Assembly: GCA_964518335.1 (NCBI GenBank)
Contig: CAZFDT010000002.1
Span: 62,001 to 126,000, forward strand
DNA from: CAZFDT01 sp964518335
Lineage (GTDB): Bacteria > Planctomycetota > Phycisphaerae > Phycisphaerales > Phycisphaeraceae
Reading direction: 5' to 3'
DNA length: 64,000 nucleotides
The notes below the pieces were generated by a model that saw nothing but the letters and a program-made list of their open reading frames with translations, did not search any database and was not told the origin of the DNA. Positions 33,981 through 41,870 of the stretch are shown here, piece after piece (position 1 is the stretch's first letter; the number at the start of each line of letters is the position of its first letter). Position numbers and translations under genes: made by a program.

Positions 33981-35024
33981 ATGAGTGAGGATCAACCCAT
34001 GAACCAAGCCAACTCCAACCAAGCCTTGATCATCCTGGTCGCCTGCGTGCTGATCAGCGCGATCGTGTCGCTGGCGGCGGTGCTCGTCGCGGTGCAACGT
34101 CCGCTGGTCGTGGTGGTGCAGCCCGGCCAATCGACCGTGGCCACCGCGGCGACGGTCGCCCAAGTGCCCGCCGCGGCCTCGCCCGCCTCGGCGGCAGCGC
34201 CCCCGGCGCCGGCCCCCGCGCCCGCCCCGGTCGCCGTCACCAGCGTGCGCCTCGCCACCTTGCCCGGCCACGACGACCCCTTCGATCCCGCGTGGAACGC
34301 CGTGCCCGTCGCCGAGCTGCAGTTGCTCCCCCAGCAGGTCGCCTCGCCCATGCTCGACGCCGCCTCCGTGCGCACGCTTCGCGTGCAGTCGGCGCGCGAC
34401 GACCGCCGCATCGCCTGGCGCGTGGTCTGGGACGCGCCCCAGCCGTCGGCGTCGGTCGAGACCGGCGTGTTCCCCGATGCCGTCGCCGTGCAGTTCCCCC
34501 TCGCCGACGGCGCACCCTTCACCATGGGCGCCAAGGGCAAGCCCGTGTGCGTGCTGCACTGGAAGGCCCTGTGGCAGAAGGACGCGGACGAAGGCTTCCA
34601 GGACGTGCACGACCTCTACCCCAACGCCCGCAGCGATCTCTACTGGTTCGCCAAGGGCTCGTGGCCCTACCCGGTGGACGAAGCGTTCGACGACGAGCGG
34701 TCGCGGCAGTGGCTGGTAGGCCAGGCCGCGGGCAACCCGATGTCACAGGTCGATCGCGCCCAGCCGATCGAGGAACTCATCGCCGAGGGCTTCGGCTCGA
34801 CGACGACCGTGCCCGACACGCCCAGCGCCGCACGCGGACGCTGGCGCGACGGCCAGTGGACCATCGTCATCGACCGCCCGCTCAGCGACGCCGACCCGCT
34901 GTCGGTGTGCCTCCAGCCGCAGAAGCCCAGCCAGGTCGCCTTCGCCGTTTGGGACGGCCACGCCGACAACGTCGGCGCACGCAAGCACTACGTCGGTTGG
35001 GTCCCCTTCAAGGTCGAGCCATGA
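33981..35024 (+). CDS. Type II DMSO-reductase-family gamma subunit (EB_dh, heme b)
   Basis: A protein of 347 residues. An uncleaved or signal-like helix at about 13-38 is followed by an Ala/Pro linker and an ethylbenzene-dehydrogenase-type heme-binding beta-sandwich (PF09459). Likely axial ligands are Met in FTMGAKGKP and Lys in ARKHYVGW, as Met/Lys pairs ligate heme b in this family; this is inferred from the motif positions. Known soluble gamma subunits lack a long anchor, so this one may be membrane bound. Two starts are possible, ATG 33981 or ATG 33999 with GAGG before it. It overlaps the chaperone gene by ATGA. Confidence 0.88.
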   Translation: MSEDQPMNQANSNQALIILVACVLISAIVSLAAVLVAVQRPLVVVVQPGQSTVATAATVAQVPAAASPASAAAPPAPAPAPAPVAVTSVRLATLPGHDDPFDPAWNAVPVAELQLLPQQVASPMLDAASVRTLRVQSARDDRRIAWRVVWDAPQPSASVETGVFPDAVAVQFPLADGAPFTMGAKGKPVCVLHWKALWQKDADEGFQDVHDLYPNARSDLYWFAKGSWPYPVDEAFDDERSRQWLVGQAAGNPMSQVDRAQPIEELIAEGFGSTTTVPDTPSAARGRWRDGQWTIVIDRPLSDADPLSVCLQPQKPSQVAFAVWDGHADNVGARKHYVGWVPFKVEP

Positions 35025-35764
35025 ACACCGCCACACCCTCGCGCCACACCCTTGCCTGCCTGGCCCACGCCGACCTGCTCATGCTGCTGGCCGAGCTTCT
35101 GCGTGGCCCGGCGGCGCCGTGGGACGACCTGGACCCGTTGCTGCGATCCGCTGGCGGCAACGACACGCCCGCACTCGCCGACGCCTGGCGCGCCCTCGCC
35201 GCCGACGTCGCCGACACCCCGGCGCACGACTGGGCCAGCGAGCACCATCGCCTCTTCGAGGGCGCCCTGGCCTGCTCGCCCAACCAGACCGCCTACGTCC
35301 GCCGCGACAAGGGCGCCGTCCTCGGCGACCTCTGCGGCTTCTACCGCGCGTTCCACGTCACCACCCGCCACGACGGCGAAAAACCCGACCACCTCGCCAC
35401 CCAACTGCAGTTCCTGGCCCTCCTGCTGGTCATGCTCACCCAGCCCCGCGCCGACGATCCCGACCCGCCGCAGCGCGTCGTCGCCGACGCCGCCCGCGCC
35501 TTCGCCGACGACCACCTCGCCCCGTGGCTGGGCCTGTTCGCCAGTCAACTGCGCCGCGCCGCCGCCTTGCCGCTCTACCACCGCCTCGCCGACGCCCTCG
35601 AGACGACCTGGTCGGCCCTCGCCCGCCACCACGCCTGGGCGCCCCTGCCCGACGACCCGGCCGATCCGCCCCCGCTCGAGTGCGAACCCCCCTCCGACGA
35701 ATGCGCCAGCACCGCCGCCCCCTTCGTCCCCCTGCACCTGCAAGGCCAAGCCCTGCCACCATAG
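35021..35764 (+). CDS. TorD/DmsD-type molybdoenzyme chaperone
   Basis: A cytoplasmic all-helical protein of 247 residues. The E-x2-RLFEG segment (residues about 70-76, SEHHRLFEG) and the DHLATQLQFLALLL helix are hallmarks of the TorD/NarJ family. It binds the TAT signal and apo-alpha subunit until the Mo cofactor and Fe-S cluster are in place. The ATGA overlap with gamma supports one operon. The last 25 residues are Pro/Glu/Ala-rich. It is the last gene of the operon; 54 bp separate it from a convergent gene. Confidence 0.88.
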   Translation: MNTATPSRHTLACLAHADLLMLLAELLRGPAAPWDDLDPLLRSAGGNDTPALADAWRALAADVADTPAHDWASEHHRLFEGALACSPNQTAYVRRDKGAVLGDLCGFYRAFHVTTRHDGEKPDHLATQLQFLALLLVMLTQPRADDPDPPQRVVADAARAFADDHLAPWLGLFASQLRRAAALPLYHRLADALETTWSALARHHAWAPLPDDPADPPPLECEPPSDECASTAAPFVPLHLQGQALPP

Positions 35765-35817
35765 TCGCCACGACGACGTGCCAACCCTGATTTCGAGATT
35801 CACTCTTACCCCGTGTG

Positions 35818-36660
35818 TCAGTGGCCCTGCGTCGGAGGTCGCAGGGATCGCACGAATGCGTTGGCGTTTCTGATGGTGCCGTCAGAGGCCTTGATGGCGC
35901 GGGCCAGATTCACCGTGGCGGGCACGAGCATGCGGGCATCCGCCAGTTCGTAAGCGACCTCGAAATCGATCTGGGCTTCGTCGGGACGGTCGGCCAGGAG
36001 CAGAAGGTTCCCCCTGGCGACCAGCGCCTGGTACTCTTCCGGCGCATGTCGCGTCACCGCCGCCGCATAGTGCGGGCTCACCTCGATGCCTTTGAGGATG
36101 GTGGACTCGACCTTCGCCTGCTGCGTCGGCGACGCGGCTTCCACCTGCTCGGCGCGGAAACGCCGCGCCAGTGCCGGGTCGTTCGGATAGGCCGCCCGCA
36201 GGCACTCGCCGACGAGAAGGATGGCGTTCCCTGTGCCCGCCATCGTCGAGATGTTGAACAGCGACTTGGCCTCGGCCAGCGCTTGCCGCGCCTTGCCCGC
36301 TTCCAGCAAGGCCCGGACGCGATGCGTCAGCAGCGCCTCGACCGTGCTGGTCGAGGCCGGCGACGCCAGAATGCTCTGCAGCGCCAGGTCCGCCGCCTCG
36401 TCGTGCAGCCCCGCGGCGATCATCGGCCGCAGCAGCGTGCGCTGCAGCGCGCCCGCCATCTCCGCCGCCCCCGGATGGTCCGCCACGAGTTGACGAATCC
36501 GCCGCAACGCCTCCTGTGTCTGCGCGTCGTCGGGCGCCGCCAGCTTCGCCGCCAGCGCGTCGTATTCCGCCTGGGGATTCGCAGCGCTGGAGTCCGCCAA
36601 GGCGGCGAATGGCCAGACGAGACTCAGCGATAGGATTCCGAGGAAAAGCCTTATTCGCAT
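35818..36660 (-). CDS. Secreted helical-repeat protein
   Basis: A protein of 280 residues. Residues 1-22 form a signal peptide (ending AALAD). The remaining sequence is helical with TPR-like spacing, ending RNANAFVRSLRPPTQGH. No catalytic residues are recognised. It follows the LolA-like gene by 50 bp on the minus strand and is probably the last gene of a secreted-protein operon. Confidence 0.7.
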   Translation of the reverse strand: MRIRLFLGILSLSLVWPFAALADSSAANPQAEYDALAAKLAAPDDAQTQEALRRIRQLVADHPGAAEMAGALQRTLLRPMIAAGLHDEAADLALQSILASPASTSTVEALLTHRVRALLEAGKARQALAEAKSLFNISTMAGTGNAILLVGECLRAAYPNDPALARRFRAEQVEAASPTQQAKVESTILKGIEVSPHYAAAVTRHAPEEYQALVARGNLLLLADRPDEAQIDFEVAYELADARMLVPATVNLARAIKASDGTIRNANAFVRSLRPPTQGH

Positions 36661-36710
36661 GATGGCACCTGCCTATTCTGGGCGTTCGTTAACCGATGAC
36701 ATCGCGGCAG

Positions 36711-37778
36711 TCACTTGCTCGCATTGTCGGCGGGAGAAGGCGTCGCGGCTTTCGGATCCACCATCTCGCCAGCATCCGCATCGTAATAACTCTGTAGCTC
36801 CTTCGATCCATCCGGGTTGAGGATATACACCTCCTTGTTGATGGCGTCTGCGACGCGGACACCGGGTGGAAATACGACGGTCATCTGCTCATCGGTCGGC
36901 CTTGCCGCGGAAAAGGCAATGACTCGGCTTTCGAAGCGGTTGTAATGGCCGCTGGGCTTTCCTTCGGTATAAGATGTGCGCTCTTCCATGGATGTTGTTG
37001 GAATCCAGATACCATCGATCAGTTTGAAGTCAGTCAACGTGTAAACACTATCGATAATTTTTGTTGTGAAATCCCTGGAACCATAAAAATACGCGCGGCT
37101 ACGCATGGCCAGAAAATCCTTGTTGGGGAGGAAAGTCAACTCCCAATCACTGGGCGGCCCCTTATGCGGGTTTCGCATCGCCAGCGTTACAGTGGTCTCG
37201 CCTCTTTCCTGGGCAACCGTCACGGTCGCGGTCGATTCGTACTCTTCGATCATCTGTCTGATTTGCGCCGACAAGGAGTTATGCGCGGTTATATTCAACG
37301 TTTTCAGGCAGGAAGACGAAGTGAACGTGTAGGGCATTCGCTCGTGGATTGCGACATTGGTGCGGTCCGGCGTGCCGTCGCTACTTGTTGTGTAAACACC
37401 ACGCGCGACTTTGCCGTCCCACGACTCCCACCGCCGTTTAGTCTGTGGAGTTGACCATGTCAGATAGGCCGTGGTGCTTTTCACGGCGGCCACGCCGTCT
37501 CGGCGATGCAATTCCACATGTGCCCGGACGCTCTCCTTCAATGGCAGAGTGGCTTCGGCTATAAAGGTTGTTTCAGCGGCCTCCATCGAACAGTTGGCCA
37601 GCGCCGCCTCACGCCAAGCCACGGCCGCAATGATCGAATCAACCGTCCATGTATCGAGCGGGGGGCGATCTTGTGGCGCAGGTTGATCATTCTCCGCAAA
37701 GAGCATGGCGCCTCTCACAAACAGACAGAGCATGAGACAGTATCGCAAGCAAATAGCGCTATCATGTAATCGAGTCAT
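36711..37778 (-). CDS. Secreted protein with a LolA-like fold, low GC
   Basis: A protein of 355 residues. A Cys-containing signal segment at the N-terminus (to about residue 29, GAMLFAEN) precedes a beta-rich domain. The segments WELTFLPNKDFLAMRS and TDFKLIDGIWIPTT are like those in the LolA/LppX-type outer-membrane lipoprotein-sorting fold, where a curved sheet holds a lipid or lipoprotein. No function is demonstrated. The gene is AT-richer than the neighbours (codons such as ATA and TCA are used), a possible sign of transfer. It lies 30 bp after the cysteine-rich protein gene. Confidence 0.6.
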   Translation of the reverse strand: MTRLHDSAICLRYCLMLCLFVRGAMLFAENDQPAPQDRPPLDTWTVDSIIAAVAWREAALANCSMEAAETTFIAEATLPLKESVRAHVELHRRDGVAAVKSTTAYLTWSTPQTKRRWESWDGKVARGVYTTSSDGTPDRTNVAIHERMPYTFTSSSCLKTLNITAHNSLSAQIRQMIEEYESTATVTVAQERGETTVTLAMRNPHKGPPSDWELTFLPNKDFLAMRSRAYFYGSRDFTTKIIDSVYTLTDFKLIDGIWIPTTSMEERTSYTEGKPSGHYNRFESRVIAFSAARPTDEQMTVVFPPGVRVADAINKEVYILNPDGSKELQSYYDADAGEMVDPKAATPSPADNASK

Positions 37779-37808
37779 GTAAGCTCCATTCGTGAAGACA
37801 AGTGTTGA

Positions 37809-38192
37809 CTAAAGGTTGCATTTCAAAGCTTTGCATTCACCTTGGTTGGGCATGACTATGGTTGAAAGCATAATACACTCACTTCCATTCCACCAACAGT
37901 TGTGAGTTGTAGTTTGTCCGCAAGGCTTGCCAATGCCATGACAAGAATCCGTTGCGTGATCCATGCACATATTCTCAAGCGGATCGTCCCCTTCGCAATA
38001 TCGCCCCACAACATTCACACAGGCCGATTGAGTTTCCCTTTGGTAACATCCTCCTCCTTCGGCTACTGCCGCAAAACAACCCGATAAGCCCGGTAAGGGC
38101 GTTACACATTTCGATCTGGGTGTGGTCGCGTACAGAATTGCCGCGGCTCCCAGCAATGGCACACCTGCACAGCACAGTACGAGGAATTTCAT
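37809..38192 (-). CDS. Small cysteine-rich secreted protein
   Basis: A protein of 127 residues. A signal segment (1-22) contains two Cys; the mature part has about 12 Cys in 105 residues, spread evenly (SKC, GC, GGC, SAC, YC, MC, SC, PC, NC, EC, EC, KC). That number suggests several disulfides or metal sites. No family is recognised. The GC content is clearly lower than in the surroundings. The MauE-DUF1573 gene immediately upstream could provide a redox partner (inference). Confidence 0.65.
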   Translation of the reverse strand: MKFLVLCCAGVPLLGAAAILYATTPRSKCVTPLPGLSGCFAAVAEGGGCYQRETQSACVNVVGRYCEGDDPLENMCMDHATDSCHGIGKPCGQTTTHNCWWNGSECIMLSTIVMPNQGECKALKCNL

Positions 38193-38217
38193 GGCGTAGC
38201 GCCTTTTGAGTGTGAAG

Positions 38218-39672
38218 TCAGAACCGGATCAAGGCGACACTCGACACCTCTATTCCGTTCACCAGGCACAACAGCCTGGCGGGTGAGTTCGATTCAGTTG
38301 CGTCGGCCGTACTGATTCGCACATCGACGAATGAAGCGCCGTCCACTTCGATGGGGGTGATGGATTCGATCGCGAACCGGGCCTGGCCCTCCTCGTTCAG
38401 CCGAAACTCGGGCGGCGACTGGCTGCAATGCCGGCGGAAGCGGACGACTTGCGGTGTGGACTCGTTGGAGCGGAAGCGCACCGCCCTGGTCAGCGGCTCG
38501 CTGCAGGCCAATCGCTGGTAGTTCAGTGTGACTTCGATGGGCGAACTGTGGCCGCCTTCGATCTCGAAGGTCACGCGGGCCTGCGACTGATTGACGGGCA
38601 GGTCGCTCGTTCTGATCTCGATCTCGAACCACGCGCCCGAGCCTGTGGGGGCGTTCTCGGCCGAAAGGCTCGTGACCAACATGGCGGGATTCGAGGTCGC
38701 GGTGGATTTCACCTTCACGTACTTGTCCGAGGCGGTTTCGGCGCTGGTGCGAACAACGCGCACCTGCCGCCGAAGCGTCTGCCCCGGCGGAACGGAGCCG
38801 AGATTGATCTCGGCCGGCGCGGCGACCACTCCTGCATCGACGACGCCCTGGATGGTCAGCGAATTTGCTGCGAACGCCTCTCGTGTCACGATCGACACGT
38901 CCGACCGCTGCGGTCCGCGGCGGCCGGTCCAATCGACGACGACGGTGATGTCGATGCTGCCGCCGGGTGGAATGACGTCGGCGCTGGCGACAGCGGAAGC
39001 GCAGGTGCAGGTGCGATCGAGTTTCTCGATGTGGATGGGTTGGCCGGTCGGATTGCGAACGCGGAAGGTGCGCTCGATGTGGCGGGCCTGGGCTTCGGTG
39101 ATGCGGCCCAGGTCGATGATGTGGGTGTCGATGACGACGTCCGACTGGTTGGCGGGGAGGCCGCCGGCTTTGAGGATGCCGTGACCGGCGCCGGTCGCAG
39201 CCATGACGACGCCCAGGCCGATGGCGACAAAAGCGGGTGTCCTGGACGCTCTCGCAGTGTCGCGCGATGCGACCAGAAGGAAGAAGGCGGCGAAAAAGGC
39301 GTCGATGACGGTCATAAGCAGCGGGCCGAGGGTGATCGAGCCGAAGCAGCCGCAAGACTTGACGCCAGAGGCGAAGAGGTAGAGGGCGACCAAAGCGAGG
39401 ATGCCGAAGAGGATGGCCGCCAGCCTATGGGTGATTCGCGGATTGAAGCCGGACAGGAGCAACACGCCGACGGCGGTTTCGGCGGCGACGCCGATCACCA
39501 TGATGGCGAAGCCATAAATGCCCAACGGCCGGAGCCACGCCGGCACGGTCGGATCGAGAACCTTCATCGCCGCGGCGACGATCAGCACGGCGGCGGCGAG
39601 GAAGCGCACAGCCGCAACGACGCTGTGCGCCGGTTTCGTTGGTGCGGACAGATCGGCGGCGAGCGAGGTCAT
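38218..39672 (-). CDS. MauE/DoxX-like membrane protein fused to DUF1573
   Basis: A protein of 484 residues. Residues 18-170 hold about five transmembrane helices of the MauE type with a C107-G-C109 pair (KSCGCFGS). MauE-like domains move reducing power across the membrane for disulfide formation. The remaining residues include a DUF1573 beta-sandwich with a TCTCAS pair near residue 215 and further beta repeats. Planctomycetes have many such fusions, with no known function. The ATG overlaps the stop of the upstream helical-repeat gene (ATGA). The downstream gene is the cysteine-rich secreted protein. Confidence 0.82.
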   Translation of the reverse strand: MTSLAADLSAPTKPAHSVVAAVRFLAAAVLIVAAAMKVLDPTVPAWLRPLGIYGFAIMVIGVAAETAVGVLLLSGFNPRITHRLAAILFGILALVALYLFASGVKSCGCFGSITLGPLLMTVIDAFFAAFFLLVASRDTARASRTPAFVAIGLGVVMAATGAGHGILKAGGLPANQSDVVIDTHIIDLGRITEAQARHIERTFRVRNPTGQPIHIEKLDRTCTCASAVASADVIPPGGSIDITVVVDWTGRRGPQRSDVSIVTREAFAANSLTIQGVVDAGVVAAPAEINLGSVPPGQTLRRQVRVVRTSAETASDKYVKVKSTATSNPAMLVTSLSAENAPTGSGAWFEIEIRTSDLPVNQSQARVTFEIEGGHSSPIEVTLNYQRLACSEPLTRAVRFRSNESTPQVVRFRRHCSQSPPEFRLNEEGQARFAIESITPIEVDGASFVDVRISTADATESNSPARLLCLVNGIEVSSVALIRF

Positions 39673-40187
39673 CGCGGCTCTCCTCTCAGCCCGCGCCGGG
39701 CCGCGGATATTTCCACCGTGGCGAAGCTGACAAACGTGCCTTGTGGGTGATCGCGCAACAGGGTCTGGTAGTGCGTTTCGGCGTCCTGAAACTTGCCCAT
39801 CCGAATCAACGCCACGACCAACAGGGCGATCGCGTCGTCGCGGTGCGCGAACGATCTTGCGTCAACGATACGCTCCAAATGTGGAATGGCGTCCTCATGA
39901 CGACCCCCTTGATAAAGAATGAGCCCCGCTGTCCAGTGAAAATCTGTCAGTTCGCGTGGGGGCAACGCATACTCATCGAACACGCCGCGAAGGTCATCGA
40001 TAAGCTCGACAGCCTTTGCCATTGATTCGGCCGTCGGCCCGTAGAAGTACGACTGGGCGTGAAACACGCGCCACCAGAACTCGGCGTTGCTGCCCTTGGT
40101 CTGGGCGGGGATGGCGACCTCGCACAGGCGTTGCAGGCCGTCCCAGTCGGCGATGCCGTAGAGCTTGGCGCGCATGCTGTAGAGCAC
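39669..40187 (-). CDS. TPR-like helical-repeat protein, apparently 5'-truncated
   Basis: The 172-residue reading from GTG 40187 is helical with repeat spacing (WWRVFHAQSYFYGP, HLERIVDA). Coding-like sequence continues upstream in the same frame (EAGRPWYRAAAAAARSEL) for about 40 codons, then meets a TGA at about 40334 without a normal start codon. The break lies at a GCCTGCC-GGCAGGC hairpin. So either the gene has lost its start or translation begins at a rare codon. It overlaps the MauE-DUF1573 gene by ATGA. Confidence 0.55.
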   Translation of the reverse strand: MLYSMRAKLYGIADWDGLQRLCEVAIPAQTKGSNAEFWWRVFHAQSYFYGPTAESMAKAVELIDDLRGVFDEYALPPRELTDFHWTAGLILYQGGRHEDAIPHLERIVDARSFAHRDDAIALLVVALIRMGKFQDAETHYQTLLRDHPQGTFVSFATVEISAARRGLRGEPR

Positions 40188-40309
40188 GTCGAGGATGTCG
40201 CCGGGAGATCGGTTCCAAGCCGCGGCGTGGGCGAGTTCGGATCGTGCGGCCGCGGCGGCGGCGCGATACCAGGGGCGGCCCGCCTCGTGCGTTCCTGCGT
40301 TCTGTTGCC

Positions 40310-40976
40310 TGCCGCACGCGGGCAGGCGGACTCAAACCAGTATAGCAGCCCGGCCGCGAGCGCAGCAGGTCAACAGCAACGCCGGGTCAGCCTTCCTGGG
40401 GCCAAATATCGCCTTCGAGAAGGTGTTGGATCCCATCTGGTTTGCGGAAGATTGCCCTTTTCATCGCTCGACGCGCGGCTCGAGCAGTTCCAGACCTGCC
40501 GTAGCGTCCCGCGACCGTGATCCGGTGATCCGGTGATCCGGGGGGGGCGAACCCTCACCTGACTTGCGGCCCTCCGCAAGGGCCACAAGGCTGTCCCCTC
40601 CCTGGGAGGGAGAGGAGAAAGAAAGCGTGCGGCACGGCATCGTGGTGCTGCAGTAGTCCCATCCCCCTCTCAGGGGTAGGACCGCACCGCTGCTTCAGCA
40701 GCGAGACAGGTAAGGGTTTTCCCGATCGTGGCAGACGCGACAGTTAAACTGGGGTGGCTCCACCACGCTGCGGTTGCGAAGAAACTCGGACGCTCCGCCA
40801 GTAAAAGCTTGAAGAGGTAAGACTTATCTGGTCCTGGCGGCCTCGCTGCCTGGCGATATTTCTGGTGAATCCAGAAATATTGCACATCCCGCCGCATCGC
40901 ACGTGAACAAAGCGGTCGGTCCACCGTCTATCTCTTTGCCGGCGCGTTTGTCGGCGTTCTTGAAGGAGATTGAGCC
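40310..40976. other. Repeat-bearing non-coding region
   Basis: No supported gene. It contains a GCCTGCC/GGCAGGC hairpin (about 40310-40333), a tandem ccggtgatccggtgatccgg (about 40516-40540), a CTTGCGG-CCGCAAG stem (about 40563-40583), a CTCCC-GGGAG stem (about 40598-40612) and an AT-rich perfect inverted repeat at 40856-40880. The stems look like the dispersed extragenic repeats of planctomycete genomes. Confidence 0.45.
40856..40880. promoter_or_regulatory. AT-rich perfect inverted repeat
   Basis: ATATTTCTGG and CCAGAAATAT are perfect 10-bp arms around TGAAT. It is 97 bp upstream of the GTG of the small membrane protein gene and clearly AT-richer than its surroundings. It may be an operator or a leader hairpin; no T-run follows on the plus strand. 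Confidence 0.45.
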
Positions 40977-41348
40977 GTGCTTGAAATCGAAGTCACTTAC
41001 GATGCCTCGCCCGCCCCCGCGATCCGGTATTACCGGCTGTCGTGGTGGCAGGTTCTGCTCAGTACGCCGCTGGTCTTGAGTGCCATCGAGGTGGCGCTGG
41101 TGACGTACATCTGTGTGACCATGTTTCGGCACGATCTGGATCAGATCCCGGTCGGCAGAGTGACCGTCGGCGATCACCTGGCGGAGGCGTGGGTGATGTT
41201 GCCCATCGTCGCGGGCCTGGGCATGGTGGCCGTGGCGGCGCTGCTGGCGACACGACGATTCGCGCAGGCCCCTGAACTGGTGCGGTTGCTGATCCTGCTT
41301 GGCGGCCTGCTGCACGTCGCCGTGCTGGTGGCGTCCCTGATGAGGTGA
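40977..41348 (+). CDS. Small three-helix membrane protein
   Basis: A protein of 123 residues with transmembrane helices at about 25-47, 74-92 and 101-120. The first 20 residues are soluble (LEIEVTYDASPAP). GTG start with GAAGGAG 9 bp upstream. It is flanked on both sides by repeat-rich non-coding DNA and has no partners. No family is recognised. Confidence 0.6.
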   Translation: MLEIEVTYDASPAPAIRYYRLSWWQVLLSTPLVLSAIEVALVTYICVTMFRHDLDQIPVGRVTVGDHLAEAWVMLPIVAGLGMVAVAALLATRRFAQAPELVRLLILLGGLLHVAVLVASLMR

Positions 41349-41870
41349 TTGCGCTCCCGAACGACGTGATGACTGCCTAAGGATGGATGAGAAGAAGAGC
41401 AACAGTCAAAGCCGGGTCTCCCGGCGGTGGTTCTGTGAGGGGATCAGGGATCGGGGATCAGCGGGCAACCGCAGCGCTCCGCGGCTTCGTCTGCCGGGCC
41501 CTCGTCCCTCGTCCCTATGCCCGAAAAATCCCCCGCGAGGACTATGCGCCGCACGGGGCGGGGGTAGAATGAAGTGTTGCAGTGGACGGGGGGAAGGGGG
41601 GCGGGGTTCGGGTATCGGGTATCGGGTGTCGGGTGTCGGGTATGGGAAGGCAGAAGGCAAGATGCAAAAGGCACACGTCCAAATATCAGACACCGGACAC
41701 CAGACACCAGACACCAGACAACAGCGGTCGGCTGCTTCACGGCCGCCATCGGGCCTCAGAGAAGGCCTCGGCGATCGACCCACGTGTGGTCTCGACGGGT
41801 GAAGGTGAGAGTCCAGTAAATCCGATTAACCGGGTTCATGTTGCCGGGAGGTTCTGGCCCCGTGCGGGGG
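41349..41870. repeat. Spacer with short tandem repeats in mirror-complement arrays
   Basis: No gene is supported. GATCAGGGATCGGGGATCAG (41441-41460) and CCCTCGTCCCTCGTCCC (about 41499-41515) are short tandem words. At about 41607-41645 the unit TCGGGT(A/G)T repeats four times, and at about 41687-41722 the unit CAGACACC repeats four times. The second array is close to the reverse complement of the first (TCTGGTGT against TCGGGTGT), so the two could pair. One GTTGCAGTGGAC word lies at 41576. Confidence 0.6.

Noticed and set aside
37183..37195. GTTACAGTGGTC as a further copy of the 12-bp word
   Set aside because: One core mismatch (A for G). Kept out so that the count holds only exact matches.
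41349..41870. CRISPR array suggested by short regular repeats
   Set aside because: Units are only about 8 bp, directly adjacent, without unique spacers, and there are no cas genes.
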